A stretch of DNA of 64,000 nucleotides from Crotalaria pallida (GCA_037953625.1 CM075654.1:26066001-26130000); one strand, 5' to 3'. Shown: positions 1 to 12,975, counted from the first letter of the stretch. Notes: generated by a model from the sequence alone, not told the origin. Program-made: numbers and translations.

Positions 1-831
1 CTAAAAATGCGAGTATGAAAATGGGTACTCTAAAATCCTACGTGACCCTATCTATTGCCATTCTTACTTTTTGACATTCGTATCATTGTTTGATTGAGTT
101 TTTACTAAAAACATTTATCCCAATAAAAAATTGAAATTCAGCTTTAAGAAAAAAGGTTAGGTATTATCATTAAGAGAGAACAAAACAATTAAATGTAGTA
201 TTTCATCATATAAATGTTTAGACACTTATTACTTGATTATTAACAGTGTGACGACATTTTTTTCCCTATTTCTACACTCAGTGCACCATCTATTTCTTTT
301 TTTTTTTTAATAAGAGACATTATATTTTTTTATAAATAATAAAAGAAATAACACATGGTTGTAACACACTCTTGGATACCCCATGTATATGTCCCTAAAG
401 TAAGTAGCTGGCGACTGAATTGGATGAAAGCAAAAGTGTTGCCTTGTGTAAAAATAGTAGTGATAGGAGTAAAGGACTCGTGTTCAAATACAGATAAGAT
501 TGAGCCTCGCCCATGTTCATCAGCAAATCTAATAGATCGTTTGGTGAGAATATTTATTTAAAATCCTCCATTAATTAATTAAAAAAATTATGAATATGTC
601 CAAAAGAGCTGAAAGAAACCAAAAATATATCTCTGCTAGCTCCTACATAGACCATACTCTTTTTCCTTTTATCATAAAAAGTGGAAGATAGTGTTTATTA
701 GTGCCATTTGGAAATGGTGGTCCAAGTGCTTAAAGTAGCACGGTAAGGTCTTCTTTACTCTTTAGCACCAAAAGAAGCATAAAATTTGTTGCGACAAACA
801 GTAGCGCTCATTAGTCAAACTCTATTGAGCG

Positions 832-885
<54 letters not shown>

Positions 886-1199
886 TCGGTTAGTTTGGTT
901 AATTGGACACGTGGTCCTTGGTGGCGTTGTCTTGTGAAACAATGTGAAATGACATTTAACAAAAAATAAAAATAAAAATTGAAAAATGTATTGACTTTAG
1001 AACATGGGATTGATCCCATCTCAACTACTACCAAAACAACAAAGCAAAACAAGTTGCACAAAGAAAAAACAGGTCGTCATGAGTTATCTTTGTGTAAGGA
1101 ATTAATAGGTCCTATGAACTTCAAAACTTAGAGAAAAAGCTTAATTGAAGAAACTGCTAGTTGAACCAAAAAGTGTATGTGGTAGTTGAACCAAAAAGT
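1..1199. other. AT-rich stretch without a recognisable gene
   Basis: No coding region, RNA gene or intact transposon could be recognised here. Short open frames (for example 355-561) have no motif and lie in AT-rich, stop-poor sequence. The only clear structure is the dinucleotide repeat at 833-885. A CACGTG core occurs near 908, but with no gene beside it this is not meaningful. Confidence 0.6.
833..885. repeat. (TA)n(TG)n microsatellite
   Basis: About 43 bases of uninterrupted TA dinucleotides pass directly into a short TG run. It is a compound microsatellite of the kind expected to vary in length between individuals. Confidence 0.95.
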
Positions 1200-1384
1200 G
1201 TATGTACCTCGCGAGTTTGGTCTAACCACTTTCAATTTATTTTTGGGTATCATAGGACTTGGCGGATTCTAGATAGTACATGACCATGTGTTCACACTGG
1301 TGAAAAGGGGTTCGATGCGGGGCGTGCCAGTTCGCCAATTCGAATGAACACGAGTCAAAAACGGGAATGAAAATATCAAGCGAT

Positions 1385-1620
1385 TGGCAAAAACGTAAAT
1401 GGGCTTGGGAAAACGTAAATGACGAGAAAGTAAATCGACAGAAACGTAAAGGGGAAGCGGTAAAGTGCAGGAACGTAAAGGTCAAAGCAGTAAAAATGCG
1501 CGAATTTAAAGGTGCTGGAAACGTAAAGGCAGAATTTAAAGGTGCTGGAAAGGTAAAGGAAAACAAAAAGATTGCATTGAATTTGTAAAGTGCTGGGAAT
1601 GTAAAGTGGTTATTACAATG
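1385..1620 (+). repeat. Degenerate short repeats built on AACGTAAAGG
   Basis: The core AACGTAAA(G/T) recurs roughly every 15-30 bases. Near 1500-1560 two longer adjacent units of about 29 bp (beginning GAATTTAAAGGTGCTGGAAA) are nearly identical. An open frame across the array (1367-1588) is simply the translation of the repeat, rich in K and V, and is not taken as a gene. Confidence 0.7.
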
Positions 1621-2705
1621 GCATTTTCTCCGTTAATCTGCTTGCGGTGAGATGTTAGGATGATTACCAATGTGCCAACCCCGATTACAAACAAGTAATT
1701 ACCTATTTATAGTCCTAGAAAACAACTACCCTTACACTACATTATTGGGCACGTTCTGCATAACCGCAGCAGCCATGTCCTAATTGAGTAACTACCTACC
1801 AAATAACTACCCACGACGCAGTTTCTTCGCTTGTTCTCCTTTTGCCACGTGTCTTCGGTAGTCTTCGATAATTCCTCTTCGACAAGCATCTTCCCACAAC
1901 TGAAATAAGAAAACTTTGAAACTCTTGGAATTTTTACACAAGTCCTTTGCCAGCTTTGTCGAAGTGACATCCTCTTGCTTTTTTGGGCTTTTAGGATCCC
2001 TGTCGACTCCAAGCTCCTTTCAACAAGGTGTCGGCCTTAATTGAATTAATCCCTTAGTCGATTTTGATGACATAATTAATGACTTAGCTATGATTTTGGC
2101 CATCAACCTAGCTAGTGATCATGTTACAATCTCTCCTGAGGGATTATCGATAAAGGACTTTTATTTTCCTTCTTTAAATAGAAAGATACTCAAAGTTTTT
2201 TCTGGGAAAAGGTTTCAACTTTGAGTTGCAGAAGACTCTCAGGTACCACCTAAACTAGTATTTCAGCTGGAGTATGCCCTTCATCTAGGCTTTTCATCTC
2301 AGCTTGAAATACAAGAGGTGATCCCTACGTAATCTCTCTTCCGAATCCCTTTGACATTTTGACATTGTTCCTCTGGAGTAAAGATTTTGACATTGTTCCT
2401 CTCTCTTCCGAATCCCTTTAATCTCACATGTTTAATCTCTGAGACTTTTTTCTTCACTCCTTCGAACAACTTCTCTTCTTTCCAGAAATCATAAGGTTGG
2501 TCCATCGTTTATGCCATTTACACACTTTTAGCCCTTTGAACGTTGGAAGTGACGTATTTATAGCCATGAGGAAGTGAATTAGATGTTGATGTGACCGTTC
2601 TCTTGTTCCCAATGCGTCATCATTACTACTCTGGCCTCCTCGGTTGCCATGTTAATACTCTTTCGACGCCGTCCTCATCCATTTGTCGACATACATCCAT
2701 GTCCT

Positions 2706-2853
2706 TCGAAGTCACTTTTAAGCAGTTCGCTTAAGTACACTTCAGTCGACATCACTTATATTGTCGATCTTTCCCATCCCATCGATACACGTGCAGATCT
2801 TTCGAAGTCACTTTTAGGCAAGACACCTAAGTACACTTCCGTCGACATCACTT
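2706..2853 (+). repeat. Imperfect direct duplication, period about 93 bp
   Basis: Two blocks beginning TCGAAGTCACTTTTA and ending GTCGACATCACTTAT recur at a spacing of about 93 bases with several substitutions. The surrounding sequence is rich in TCGA and GTCGAC. It is part of the presumed LTR/UTR of the Tat-like element. Confidence 0.7.
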
Positions 2854-3185
2854 ATGCATTCGACATTCTTTCCACTTGTCGAAATTTGACTTCTAGTCAA
2901 TAGAGGCCCCCCAAGTTTTGGCATTCGACGTACCTTTTCGGAGGATGTCAAAAGTTGTACCTTTTTGCGAAACGTCGTTGGGATTCGGGACTTGGGCTGG
3001 TGACGTGAAAAGGTAAGGCCCACGCGGCCCTTTCTTCGACACCTTTCCCGAACTAGGATGGTGGTTCAAAACGTATTTTCACACCCTATTTAAACTCACG
3101 TCACTTGTCATTATCCTGCCATTTCGTTTCCTTGAGTCTTACTGCACTTTCTTCTTCTCACTTGTGATTTCTGTACTCGAATTGA

Positions 3186-3472
3186 ATGTCAACAACGGCT
3201 GCTATCATGAGATCGAGTTTCTAATCCTGAAATTGACCTTAATGTTTCCCACAACTTAGAAGTCTTATGATCCCTGTTACTTCTTGTGTTCCTGCGGATG
3301 GAAAAACTGTAAACCCTAAACCTTATTTCCTTGGCCCATTGCTTACTTTGGACGAAGCCAAACATTCTAACATTGCTGACTACTTCCCTTTGTACAATCC
3401 AGATGACACTCGTCCCTTGATCACCCTCGATTCCATTAGTATATCCCATTTCGATAAGGATCAAGCGGCAAG
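3186..3472 (+). pseudogene. Plant mobile domain (PMD) protein of the Tat/Ogre-like element, fragment 1 (N-terminus)
   Basis: This is the N-terminal part of a PMD (aminotransferase-like, MAIN/MAIL1-type) protein. It begins at an in-frame ATG at 3186, meets stops from 3222, and is open again from 3267. The reading ends at the GCAAG target duplication of solo LTR A and resumes in the same frame at 7661. PMD proteins occur as host genes and also as extra ORFs, often antisense to pol, in Tat-type Ty3/gypsy elements. Here the ORF is on the plus strand while the pol fragments (21515-25079) are on the minus strand, which fits the transposon type. The gene is dead: early stops, two large insertions, later frameshifts. 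A captured host PMD gene is the alternative. Confidence 0.65.
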
Positions 3473-6400
3473 TGCAACACCCGCATTTTTCCCCATTTTA
3501 ATAAATTGATTTTTGGGGATTTCTGATTGGTCGATTCTTTTTAATTTGAGATAAAAATATTATTTGATTTATAATAATGCGTAAAAATGAGGAAATTATT
3601 TTAAATGGATTAAATATGTGATTCTTGTGTTTTGGCAATTTAAAGGATTTATTTTATAGTAATGAATTATTTTATTCGTGTTTTGAAGAAAGTATTCGTT
3701 ATCGATTTAAAAAAAAGGGATTTATTTAACTTTGAAAATTCATAACTTTTGATCCGTAAATCTAAATTAAACGAATTTACAGTCAAAGTGATCGTGTTGA
3801 AAATATAGAATTTAATTTGTGTTGATATTTTATATAGTGCCTTGTCGATTTTATAAAATTCTGTTTGTTTCGCATAATTCTATTTTTCGCGTTTACACGT
3901 TACGGTTTCGATCCGTGACTTTTCGAAGAAATTCGAAAACAAGAAAATTGAGAAATTTTGACTCATTTTACACTTCACTGGTTAGGAGACTCTCTGTACA
4001 ATTTGAGGTGATTTGGAGTTGATTTGATATTTTTAATAATTTCCAAACAGTGAACAGTCCTGTTCCGATTTTTTCATAATTAAAGAGAATTTTAATTGAA
4101 AAAATAGGACTTAGACGACACCAAATAATCTAAAAATTTTTATGAGATGATCTCGAATAGGTTTAGATGTCCTGTACCAAATTTCATGTCAATTGGAGCT
4201 AGTTTACTGTTTTAAATAAATGCATGTTTGCCTCAAATTGCAACAGTCCTGATTGGATTTTTGTGGCAAATTTGGATAAAAACTTGTGCTCTGGATATTG
4301 GAATGACTTGAAAATTTTATGTGATGAACTTTAATATATGTTTTAGTGTTTTTCAAAGTTTGGGACTGAAATTATTTGATTTGATATGATTTTGGATTTC
4401 TCCTTTCTTATTTTCTCCGTGCTCGGACTAAAACTTTACTTGATACTTTCTGAGATGTATGAACCTTTGTGCATGCTTCTATGAATTGGCTGGAATTCAT
4501 GAGTTAATTAAGATGTTTTGATGTAATTGACCGATTAAATATTTAAATATGTGTTTAGGTCATGTATAAATAAAATTATAAGTTAATTGATTACGGTTGT
4601 ATTTCGGTTTAGGTGAATGGTTTAAGGTTAAGATAATTGGCTTTATGTGATGCATGCTAATTACTTAACTACACGTATATTTGACTTAGATTATTGTAAG
4701 TAAAAGAAAGTGAAAGAAAAGGAATAATTTAATTGGTCGATGTGTTGTACTTAATTATGTGGTTTGCCTTGAAAACTACTTGAATTTGAACTAGTATAGT
4801 TTTAATTTAATCAAAGAGTATTGAGTTTGCTAGTTGCTGCCCTCATTCATTTTATGATTCTAAGTTTGAAAAAAAATGAATTGTTTAAGTGTTTATTCGG
4901 TAGCGAAGTATTAAAAGAACGAAAATGCGATTTTACGGTGTTTTCGAATTTTCTAAAAGTGATTTCTTGGACTTAATTCTTTGCTGTCCAGAATTCATTT
5001 GACATGTTTTTAAATTCTAAAAATGTGTTTGATTTAAAGATCATGTTTTAAGCGGTATTTGATTTGAGAAAGAGTTGGATTGAAAAAGTTAAATTTTTCG
5101 GTGTTTTCGGTTCGCGTAAGTTGGTTTCCAAGACAAACCAGAAGCTAACTAATTCGTTTAAATTTCATTGGTGAATTTTTTTTAAAAGTGTTTGACGTGT
5201 TTAAATTATTGCATTACTTCGAAATAAAATTGAGGAAAAGGGATTGTGTTCGATTTTATTCGAAGGACTTTAACATGGGTTTTCAATGGGCGATTTTAAT
5301 TATGCACTTGATGCTCGATTTAAATTATGATATTAATATATAATCTCTGTCTTGAGGTTATAGAAGGTGTTAGTCGCGGACGTGAGTCGGAAGGCTGTAC
5401 CTGCATGGACTCTCTGGATTGCTATCATCATTCGAGGTGAGAGAGCAGCTTTCCTAAGACACAGTGGTGTGTAGGTAAAATATTAAGAGGTTCCTGACCA
5501 TCTCAAAAGCCGAAACGTGGGGTTTGCTAGCCATTCATATAGCGGCAATTGATTGTGTGTGTATGGCCGCTTATACGCAGGACTAAGACATCCCTTTTGT
5601 TGTAATATAATGACATGATGCTACCTATTTATGATAATGGTATGATATGATGTTATATGCCTGCTGAACTTTTATTTGAAAATCGAAAGTAACCATGCTA
5701 TGTAAGATATTTTTTGTGTTATGAGATAATGATGCTGATAAAAGATGAAAGATTTGGTTTATGGCGAGACATAATTATGACGAAAATGATCGGTGATTTG
5801 AGTTGACAAAAAAGAAAGTATACGTGGTAAAGTGATGGTCAAAGTTTAAGTAAGTGATTAAAGGAGATTGGAATTGTACAGAAAGTATTGTTGGAGATGA
5901 CGAGTGGTTGTGCATATTACGGAAATGTAAAAGTAAATCCCCTTGATGTGCACAACCTATGTCATGTGTTCTCCAGGTTGAGGATAAGTGCTGGCCGTGT
6001 GAGCTGTATGCCACGGTTTTGAGCCCCCAACTGGGATGACGATGTGAAAAAGGAAAATGAGTATGTGAAGTATTGAGGAAAATTTAATGTAAATGATTCG
6101 ATTAGAGGTCGAGGTTCACTGAAGGGATGTACAAGGGTGACTCGCCGAATCTAGGGTTAATAAAATACTAATAAAACAATAAAAGACATTGAATAACGTG
6201 GCGATTTGAGTGTGAAGTAGTGGAGAGGAAGATACCCTGTTTATCTACGGATACTCAGGTGAGCGATTGTGATAGGGGAGGGTGATGACGGTGAAACGTC
6301 AAGTAACCTAGAGTGTTTTTCTAGGAGGAACTAGTCTATAAGTGATCGGGACTTAAGACCCAAGGGATCGTAGCGTGTTCTGCACTCGAGGCTAGAAAAG

Positions 6401-7655
6401 TACTGTCGCCCCCTTGATCAAATTCGAAATGGTGAGAGGGAATCTGAATGAGGCGGGCAGTCGAATGGTTTTGGGCCCTTGCGGTATCGCGTAAAATATT
6501 AATTGCCGTAAAGACTGGCCTGTACGGTTGTGGTCTTGACAAATATATTATATGTTGTTTGTTTTCTCAACGGTTCGACCTGCGTGGGTTAAGGTTCATG
6601 TACATCCCATTTGCTTCCGACTAGGTTTGGATGGATTGGAGGAGATGTATGTGTGCTAACCAAACTCCTTGATGACCTTTCCCTAAGTCCTCTATCTTCG
6701 ATGGATGCGCTTCAATAAAACTTAATAAGAAAAATATATGAAGTTGATGAAGTAATCATTAATAATGAAGATAAGAGTTATGGAAAGTTTGTGGTAACGA
6801 TGAGGCTTTCAGGCAAGGAGAGGAATGAAAACGCCGAATAAAGAGAAAAGAATTATGAAAGCGTTATGGCAATAAGAGTATTTCTGTGTGTGAATACGAA
6901 AAGAAATATCGGTGAAGGGAAAACTTGAGCCTAAGGCCTGGAGTGCCCAGTATGAGAAAGAGATGATAATGATAAATGAAGATACGGAAAATGATAAAGG
7001 AAATTCTTGATGTGTGAATGCATGTTTAGTGTGTTGTTGTTTATTTGTTTAACTTAATATATCTGCCTGCTATAATTCCACACCGTCGGCTTTCCGCCCG
7101 GGAACGTTGACTCTCTCCTTGTCTCTTGGTTGTATGCCCTATTGGTACTGTGTTGACCACTCAGATGAAGGATCTGCGGATTAAGGTGGACTCGAGCGGA
7201 GGATCTTTTCGGTGGAGTGTTCGGGCGTGCACAATGGGAGTATGATACGGCACGGGCGCCTGCAACAGCTTTTATTGATAAGGGTTGTTCGTTCTCTTTA
7301 GTATTCATTATGTAATGCTGTGATGTTGTATCTTGGTTTAGGTAGACTCTGATAGCTTTACTCGGATATCCTGTCACCCCGTACTGACAATAATGTTTTC
7401 ACACTTGATATTTGAAATGATATTCGATGATTTATGATTATGATAAGTTGGGTTTCAAAGCGCTGTGTTGGTAACATCTCGATTTGGAACTTGACGTGTG
7501 AGGTGGGACATGAATGATTTATTTGATAATGGAAATGTTTTTGAACAAGAAATGTTTTACAAAATGACTTCATTCCCACGTCACCAATGTAAAAAAAAAA
7601 TTCCAGATTTTTACTAAATAAAAGTAAATTCAAGTTACTAAATCGGGGTGTTACA
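3473..7655 (+). mobile_element. Element A: solo LTR of a Ty3/gypsy (Tekay-like) element, TSD GCAAG
   Basis: The 4183-bp unit begins TGCAACACCC and ends GGGGTGTTACA and is flanked by perfect 5-bp duplications GCAAG (3468-3472 and 7656-7660). These ends are typical of long-LTR Tekay/Del-like chromoviruses. I found no internal copy of either terminus, no PBS, no polypurine tract and no coding sequence, so I read it as one LTR left by LTR-LTR recombination. A non-autonomous element with unrecognised short LTRs is possible. It interrupts the PMD ORF and its removal restores the frame. The fragment at 55960-56298 is related. Confidence 0.75.
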
Positions 7656-7660
7656 GCAAG

Positions 7661-7892
7661 GGTCTTCCGAAGTGCCAAAGTGATCACCAACTTCAAAGAC
7701 TAGTACTTGAGGATAAAGAACTTCAAAAAGGCCTCTTGGATAAAGGCTGGTTTTTATGACTTGCTGCGCTTGACCATGTTGGGTTTGAGAACCCACGAAA
7801 GCCTCTTTGCAGCCGCTTGCTATTTTAGGTACCGTCGAACCAATTGCATTCACTTTCGTTACGGCATGATGACTCCAACCCTTTTCAATGTT
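7661..7892 (+). pseudogene. PMD protein of the Tat/Ogre-like element, fragment 2
   Basis: The frame of fragment 1 continues across the GCAAG duplication. It shows the PMD-like stretch WIKAGFYDLLRLTMLGLRTH and a following part ending FRYGMMTPTLFNV, where PMD proteins usually continue with an Ala-Ala-Leu/Ile-Thr-Gly segment. That segment is found only at 19847, after element B. One in-frame stop (TAG) lies near 7706. The break at 7892 is the target site of B (ATGTT). Confidence 0.7.
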
Positions 7893-9217
7893 TGTTGGGT
7901 CACCGGCAAGTATACCGGGTCACAAGTAATAAAGAGTAAGTAAATTATTGTTCCACAGGGGATTGCAAATTGTTTCTAATTTCTTTCACCTAATTGCGAT
8001 TGCTATGTGAAACTTGTAGGGGTTTTGAGATTTAGAACAGAATGGAGAAAAGGTAGAATGAAACAATACAGAAAAAAATGTAATTAGAAGCAAATATGGG
8101 AAAGGTTAGGAACTTGATTTCATTGTAGAATTAGGTTATTAATTATGAAAATCTGTTTTCTAATAAATCAACAACTCCAGAAACAATAAAAGCTAGATCC
8201 CTCATGGCTATTATGTTTCATACTAAACTTTACCCCTTAATCCCTTAAGTGAGTTCTTGTTTATGAGAGTTATACAATTACCCAAAAGTATTCCTATGAT
8301 TGAATAATTATATTGTTTGGCTGAAAGGCCTAATCTAAATCCTTATTTTCCAATTAATGTTCAGATTACCAAAGCAAAATATAAAGTGATCAATTCTATG
8401 AATTGTAATTAAAACGCTACCAAACAATTGATTTAAAAAGAAAAAAACTTTAATTCATAAATAAACAGCCAAGTTAAGGTCCATACAAATCCACCCTATT
8501 CCTAACAAGAGGTTCAGTTATACATATTGGAAGAAGAAGAAGAAGGAATGGGAAAAACTAATAATCATAGACAATAATCAATTTACCCCCAAGAGATCTT
8601 CAATCTTCAAGTGGATTCCTCCAACAATGTTGATCTCCAATCCTTGTGCCTTGCCTCCTTGCTCTCAATTGCAGAACCAACCTCTCTTCTCTAATCCTAA
8701 TTCTATTCTAATCTCTAATTTGGCTCTGAAATGTCTACAAAACATAATGGAAAAACCTATATTTAAAGTCTAAAACTAATCCTAATTGATTGGAAGCAAA
8801 ACTGATCAGAAAGTGGCCCAATTGGGCTTTCTCGAACGTCGCGCGCCTGGGCTCCCGGAGACACACGCCTGGGCGCACAAGTCTGATGAAATGCTGCTGA
8901 CCGGGGTGAGCGCGCCTGGGCGTGGGGATCTCCACGGCTAGGCATGTCAGCCCTACTTCGACTCCGTTTCGCTCTGTTCTTGTGCCATTTTCAAGATCCT
9001 TTCATCCTCTTTTCAGCTCCATAATTATTTTCTTCAATTAAGCTCTGAAAAAACTTGAAACATACACAAAACAGATCAAAACGTTCAAAGGATTCTAAAT
9101 TAACTAACTTCCTAAAAACTATACAAAAAGTCCTAAATTTGCAAGAGAAACAAACCAAATCATTAGTAAAAGGGAGTCTAAATCATGCTCGAAACAACAT
9201 ATGTTGGACCCAAATCA
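7893..9217 (-). repeat. Element B 3' LTR
   Basis: Reverse-strand LTR of 1325 bp. Its inner end CCCAAATCA at 9217 is followed at once by the polypurine tract on the minus strand. It carries copies of the GCGCGCCTGGGCGCGC-like palindrome (about 8838-8935) typical of this family. Its first about 40 bases differ more from element C than the rest. Confidence 0.85.
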
Positions 9218-9231
9218 CTCCCCCAAACTTA
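9218..9231 (-). other. Element B polypurine tract
   Basis: On the minus strand the sequence TAAGTTTGGGGGAG abuts the 3' LTR, as expected for the second-strand DNA primer. The same motif stands before the 3' LTR of element C. Confidence 0.8.
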
Positions 9232-9287
9232 GTATTTTGCATGTCCCAAGCAAAAGTAAAATAAAAACTCTAGAAAACAAGACTACC

Positions 9288-10579
9288 TGATTTGGGTCTA
9301 ACATATGATGTTTTAGAGCTTAATTTGACTCACTTTTGCTTAGTTTTGGTTTGTTTCTTAAGTATTTTAGGTAGATTTTCTTTAGTTTTTAATTAGTTTA
9401 GGAAAATTTTATTCCCTTGAACGTTTTGATCCGTTTTGGATATGTTTCAGGTACTTTTGGGAGCTAAATTGGATAAAATAACATTGGAGCTGGAAAGAGC
9501 ATAAGAGAACCTTGAAAATGACACAAGAACGGAGAAAAACAGAGCCATATCAGGTGTCACACGCCCTGGCGCGCATGCAGCGAAGAAAATTTGATAATCA
9601 GAGGTTGCACGCCCAAGCGTGCTCACATCGCTAATTTCAGGACTATCAAACCTGGCGCGCCCAGGCGCGCGATGTACGTGAAGGTCCAATTGGGCTGATT
9701 TCTGATGCGTTTTTCAGGGGATTAATTAGGATTTCGTTTTATCTTTTAAATACAGGTTTTAGAACTAGGTTAGGCAGCTTTTAGAGAGGGAGATTACATA
9801 ATTTTAGAGAGTTTTAGAAGAGGAGAAGATCAAGGATTGGAAGATCCAAGGCTTTTCCATGGTAAACATGTATTCTTCTATTACTTTTGTTCTTATTTTC
9901 ATGATGTGTAACTAAAACCCTTGTGTTAGGAATTGGTGAATTAGTATGGAATAGTTTATTGATTTCATGAATTGATGTTTTTTCGTTTCTAAATCATGTG
10001 TTTGATTGTGTTTTATTTTCAATTCATAAATCTAGCTAATTTATGTCTTGTTTTGGATCTCTAATTCTTCAATTGAGAGATTAGGAATTAGAATAGGCCA
10101 TGCCTTCAAACAATATAGTTATTCAACAAGTAGGAATACAATTGGGTAATTATATAACATGATTAATTCCTTGTTCTTAATTAAGATTATTCAATAGTTT
10201 AATCTCTTAAGGAATTAAGGATTATCTAATTGAATAAGAAACGGTAATTATACAAGAGGGATCTAATAGTTACCAATTTAGGAATTTGTTCATGATTAAG
10301 GGAAAAACAGAGATTCATGATAAATAAACAACGCCTACAATGAAACCATGTTCCTAACATATTTCTCAAATTGCTCACACTTTAATTTATTTTATTTTAT
10401 TTTCTGTTTTTATTTTATTTCAAATCAATCTTAATTAATTAATTAGAAACTTATAGATTTTGCTTTTAACTACTCTTTGGTGAAAATTAATTGAACAATT
10501 TGCAATCCCTATGGGACGATATCTGGTCTTAACCGACTGTATTACTTTGCGATCTAGTATACTTGCTAGAGAGTGAACA
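9288..10579 (+). repeat. Element C 5' LTR
   Basis: Begins TGATTTGGGTCTAACATATG and ends GAGTGAACA. It matches 15355-16640 closely except in the GC-rich palindrome block at about 9555-9680, where the two copies differ by rearranged repeat units. Confidence 0.92.
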
Positions 10580-10585
10580 AGTTTT

Positions 10586-10603
10586 TGGCGCCGTTGCCGC
10601 GGA
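10586..10603 (+). other. Element C primer-binding site (tRNA-Asp type)
   Basis: TGGCGCCGTTGCCGCGGA lies 6 bases after the LTR. Athila/Calypso and Tat elements use the 3' end of tRNA-Asp, whose complement is nearly this sequence. One G is replaced by C. Confidence 0.85.
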
Positions 10604-10799
10604 TTGAAATTCGTTTCAATTAATTTTCGGTACTTAGTAGTAGTTTTAGGTGAAAGTTATTTTTTTTTGTTAGTTTCTTGTCTCAATAGGTACTGCGTAA
10701 TTTTTCTTTTGTTTTTGTTTTGTGCAAGAATTTTTATTAATTTAAGTGCAAAGAGGAGAAAAATTCAGCACTAGAAGAGGGGAAACACCAACATTGAAG

Positions 10800-12965
10800 A
10801 TGGCTGGAGGAGGAGGATCTCACGGATCCTCTCCGCCTCTTCCTCCCAGGAAGACCTTGGCGAAATATGCAACTGTGGACCCGGACTTCCTTGCTTCTAG
10901 CATAGTCCGGCCAGCCATCACTGCACCTGCATTCGCAATTGATCCACAATACATACACCTCATCATGCAGGATCAGTTCAGTGGTGCGCCGAATCAAGAC
11001 CCCAGGGACCATATCGCCAACTTCCTGGGCAAGCTCGGCTTCTTCAAGATCGAGGGTGCTACGGCCGAGGCCATCAGAATGGGGATGTTCCCTCTCTCAC
11101 TGAGGGGCGAGGCGCTAACTTGGGTGAATAACCAGGCACCAGGGAGTTTGTCCAGCTGAAAAGTACTTGTCTTCAAATTCATGGATAAGTTTCTTCCAGC
11201 TTAGATGCAAGTGAAGCTGAGGCAAGATGTTCATTCATTCATGCAAGAGGACAACGAGCCGTTGCATGAAGCTTGGCAGCGTTAATACCATCTACTGAGG
11301 AAGTGCCCAATATATATGCAAGATTGGCAACAAATTCAATTGTTCTATAATGGGCTCAACCGATTCAATCAAAGTATGGTTCATGCCGCAGCTGGTGGAT
11401 CGCTGATGAAGAAGACTGTTGAAGAGGCTAAGGAAGTTATAGCAAACATGACATTCAGCAGTAGTCAAGGATTAAAGACCCAGGTGGAGCAGAGCGTTCT
11501 GAAGAGCAATGATCTGGATTCAAGTCGAACCCAGATCTTAATCGAGCAGAATAAGCAAATGCAACAACAAATGGCCACATTAATGAAGCAGATGAGTCAG
11601 ATCAATGTGGCGGTTGCATCCAACAATCTGAAGTGCAACTTTTGTGGGGGCGTTCACCGGAATGGTGATTGTGCTTTCGAAGTCAAAAAGGGTCAGGCAA
11701 CTATTGAGGAGCAGGCCAATTTTGTGGGTGGTGGAGTACTTAACAACAATACGTACCCCAACATCTACAATCCAGGGCCAACAAATCAGTCTCACACCTC
11801 AAGGTCCAGCCCAGCACCCAATCCATCACCGCCACAGAAGCAAGGCTGGGAGAAGGCACTTGAAGCAATGGCTGCCACAACCAATACATTCATGGAAGAA
11901 GCCAGGGCGAATTTCGCTAATCAGGAAGTCAGCATTCGCAACTTGGAGGTGCAAGTGGCTCAAATAAACAATCAGATATCAGAGATTGCAACCAACTACA
12001 AGGAGCGATGCATGGCGGTCTCCCTTCGAAGTGGCAAGTCGTATGAGGAGCCACAGAAGAAGGGTGATGTAACTGAGCTTGAGAAGAAGGATGAGGGGCC
12101 AAAGCAACCAAGTGGAAGAGGCTCAAATGCAAGGCAACAGATGTAGGATCCACCTGCAGATCAAGAGAAAGAGCAAGGCACACCCAAACCAGCACCACTA
12201 CCTATTAGGATTCCATATTCTCAGAGGTTGAAGAAAGAGGACGACCAGAAACAATTCTCCAAGTTCTTGGAGATGCTACGGAAGGTGAAGATCAACATCC
12301 CGTTTGCATAGGCTCTCTCACAAATGCCTATGTACGCGAGATTCATGAAGAAATTGCTGACAAAGAAGAAGAGGATGCTCACTGACGAGACGTTCTTGAT
12401 AGCAGAGAAGTGCAGCAGCATCATCAAATCCAACCTTCCACCAAAGCTGAAGGACCCAGGTAGCTTCACGCTCCCGATTAGCATAGGCAAGGAGTACTCA
12501 GATAAGACTCTCTGTGACTTAGGAGCTAGTGTTAATATTATGTCATTGTCTATTTGTGAAGCATTAAACTTAGGAGAGATTAAGCCTACCCCGGCATTAC
12601 TTCAGTTAGCTGATAGAACCACCATCCGCCCATATGGAGTGGTGGAAGATATTCTGGTTAAGGTGAAAGATTTTATCCTGCCCTTAGATTTTATGATTTT
12701 AGATATAGAAGAGGATGAAAATATTCCTCTAATTTTTGGAAGGCCATTCTTGGCCACAGCAGGGGCAGTGATTGATGTGCCTAGAGGAGAAGTAATTCTT
12801 CGAGTGAATGATGACCAAACTATAATTAAAATTTTTGAAAAACCACCAATCACCGCGGAGAACTTTGCTCCTCTCATGTGCATTCAGCACTCCAATGGAG
12901 TGAGTATTAAGAAGAGGCTGAATAGAAAGGTGCCACCCTTGAAGGGATCTTGGCAACCACCCTAA
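10800..12965 (+). pseudogene. Element C gag-protease polyprotein, interrupted by five stops
   Basis: One continuous reading frame runs from the ATG at 10800 to 12965 with in-frame stops at about 11157, 11202, 11283, 12144 and 12309 and no frameshift. Recognisable in order are an Athila-type gag (DPRDHIANFLGKL, then EALTW; capsid-like YNGLN and AAAGGSLMKKT near 11350-11415), a zinc knuckle of CX2CX3HX4C form at 11634-11672, a coiled stretch that starts GWEKALEAMAAT near 11845, and an aspartic protease with catalytic DLGAS at 12516-12530, followed by ILD and IFGRPFLATAG motifs. The frame stops after protease. No RT follows. The absence of frameshifts suggests stops accumulated after insertion or that the protein was supplied in trans. 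Confidence 0.85.
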
Positions 12966-12975
12966 CCTCTGAAAA

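Larger units (their letters stand above)
1200..3185 (-). mobile_element. Probable LTR/untranslated flank of the Tat/Ogre-like element
   Basis: No protein motif is visible. The stretch lies next to the PMD additional ORF and on the side where the 3' end of the minus-strand Tat/Ogre-like element should be, so it probably holds part of its LTR and untranslated region. I could not fix TG...CA ends. Within it are degenerate AACGTAAAGG repeats (about 1385-1620) and a duplicated block of about 55 bp near 2706 and 2799. A TATA-like TATTTAAA at about 3087-3095, some 95 bp before the first in-frame ATG of the PMD ORF, could be its old promoter. Confidence 0.4.

Noticed and set aside
355..561. 68-codon open frame, and a GTGTTCAAATAC word like a pol III B box (SINE-like)
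   Set aside because: No A box at proper distance, no tail and no target duplication; the frame has no motif.
1237..1588. Open frames on both strands
   Set aside because: They are the translation of degenerate AACGTAAAGG repeats.
3473..7655. Complete non-autonomous element rather than solo LTR
   Set aside because: No internal LTR copy, PBS or PPT found; a solo LTR is simpler.
10800..12311. Stops of C explained by C-to-T decay at methylated CAG
   Set aside because: Only about three of five stops fit; others look like transversions, so the pattern is not convincing.
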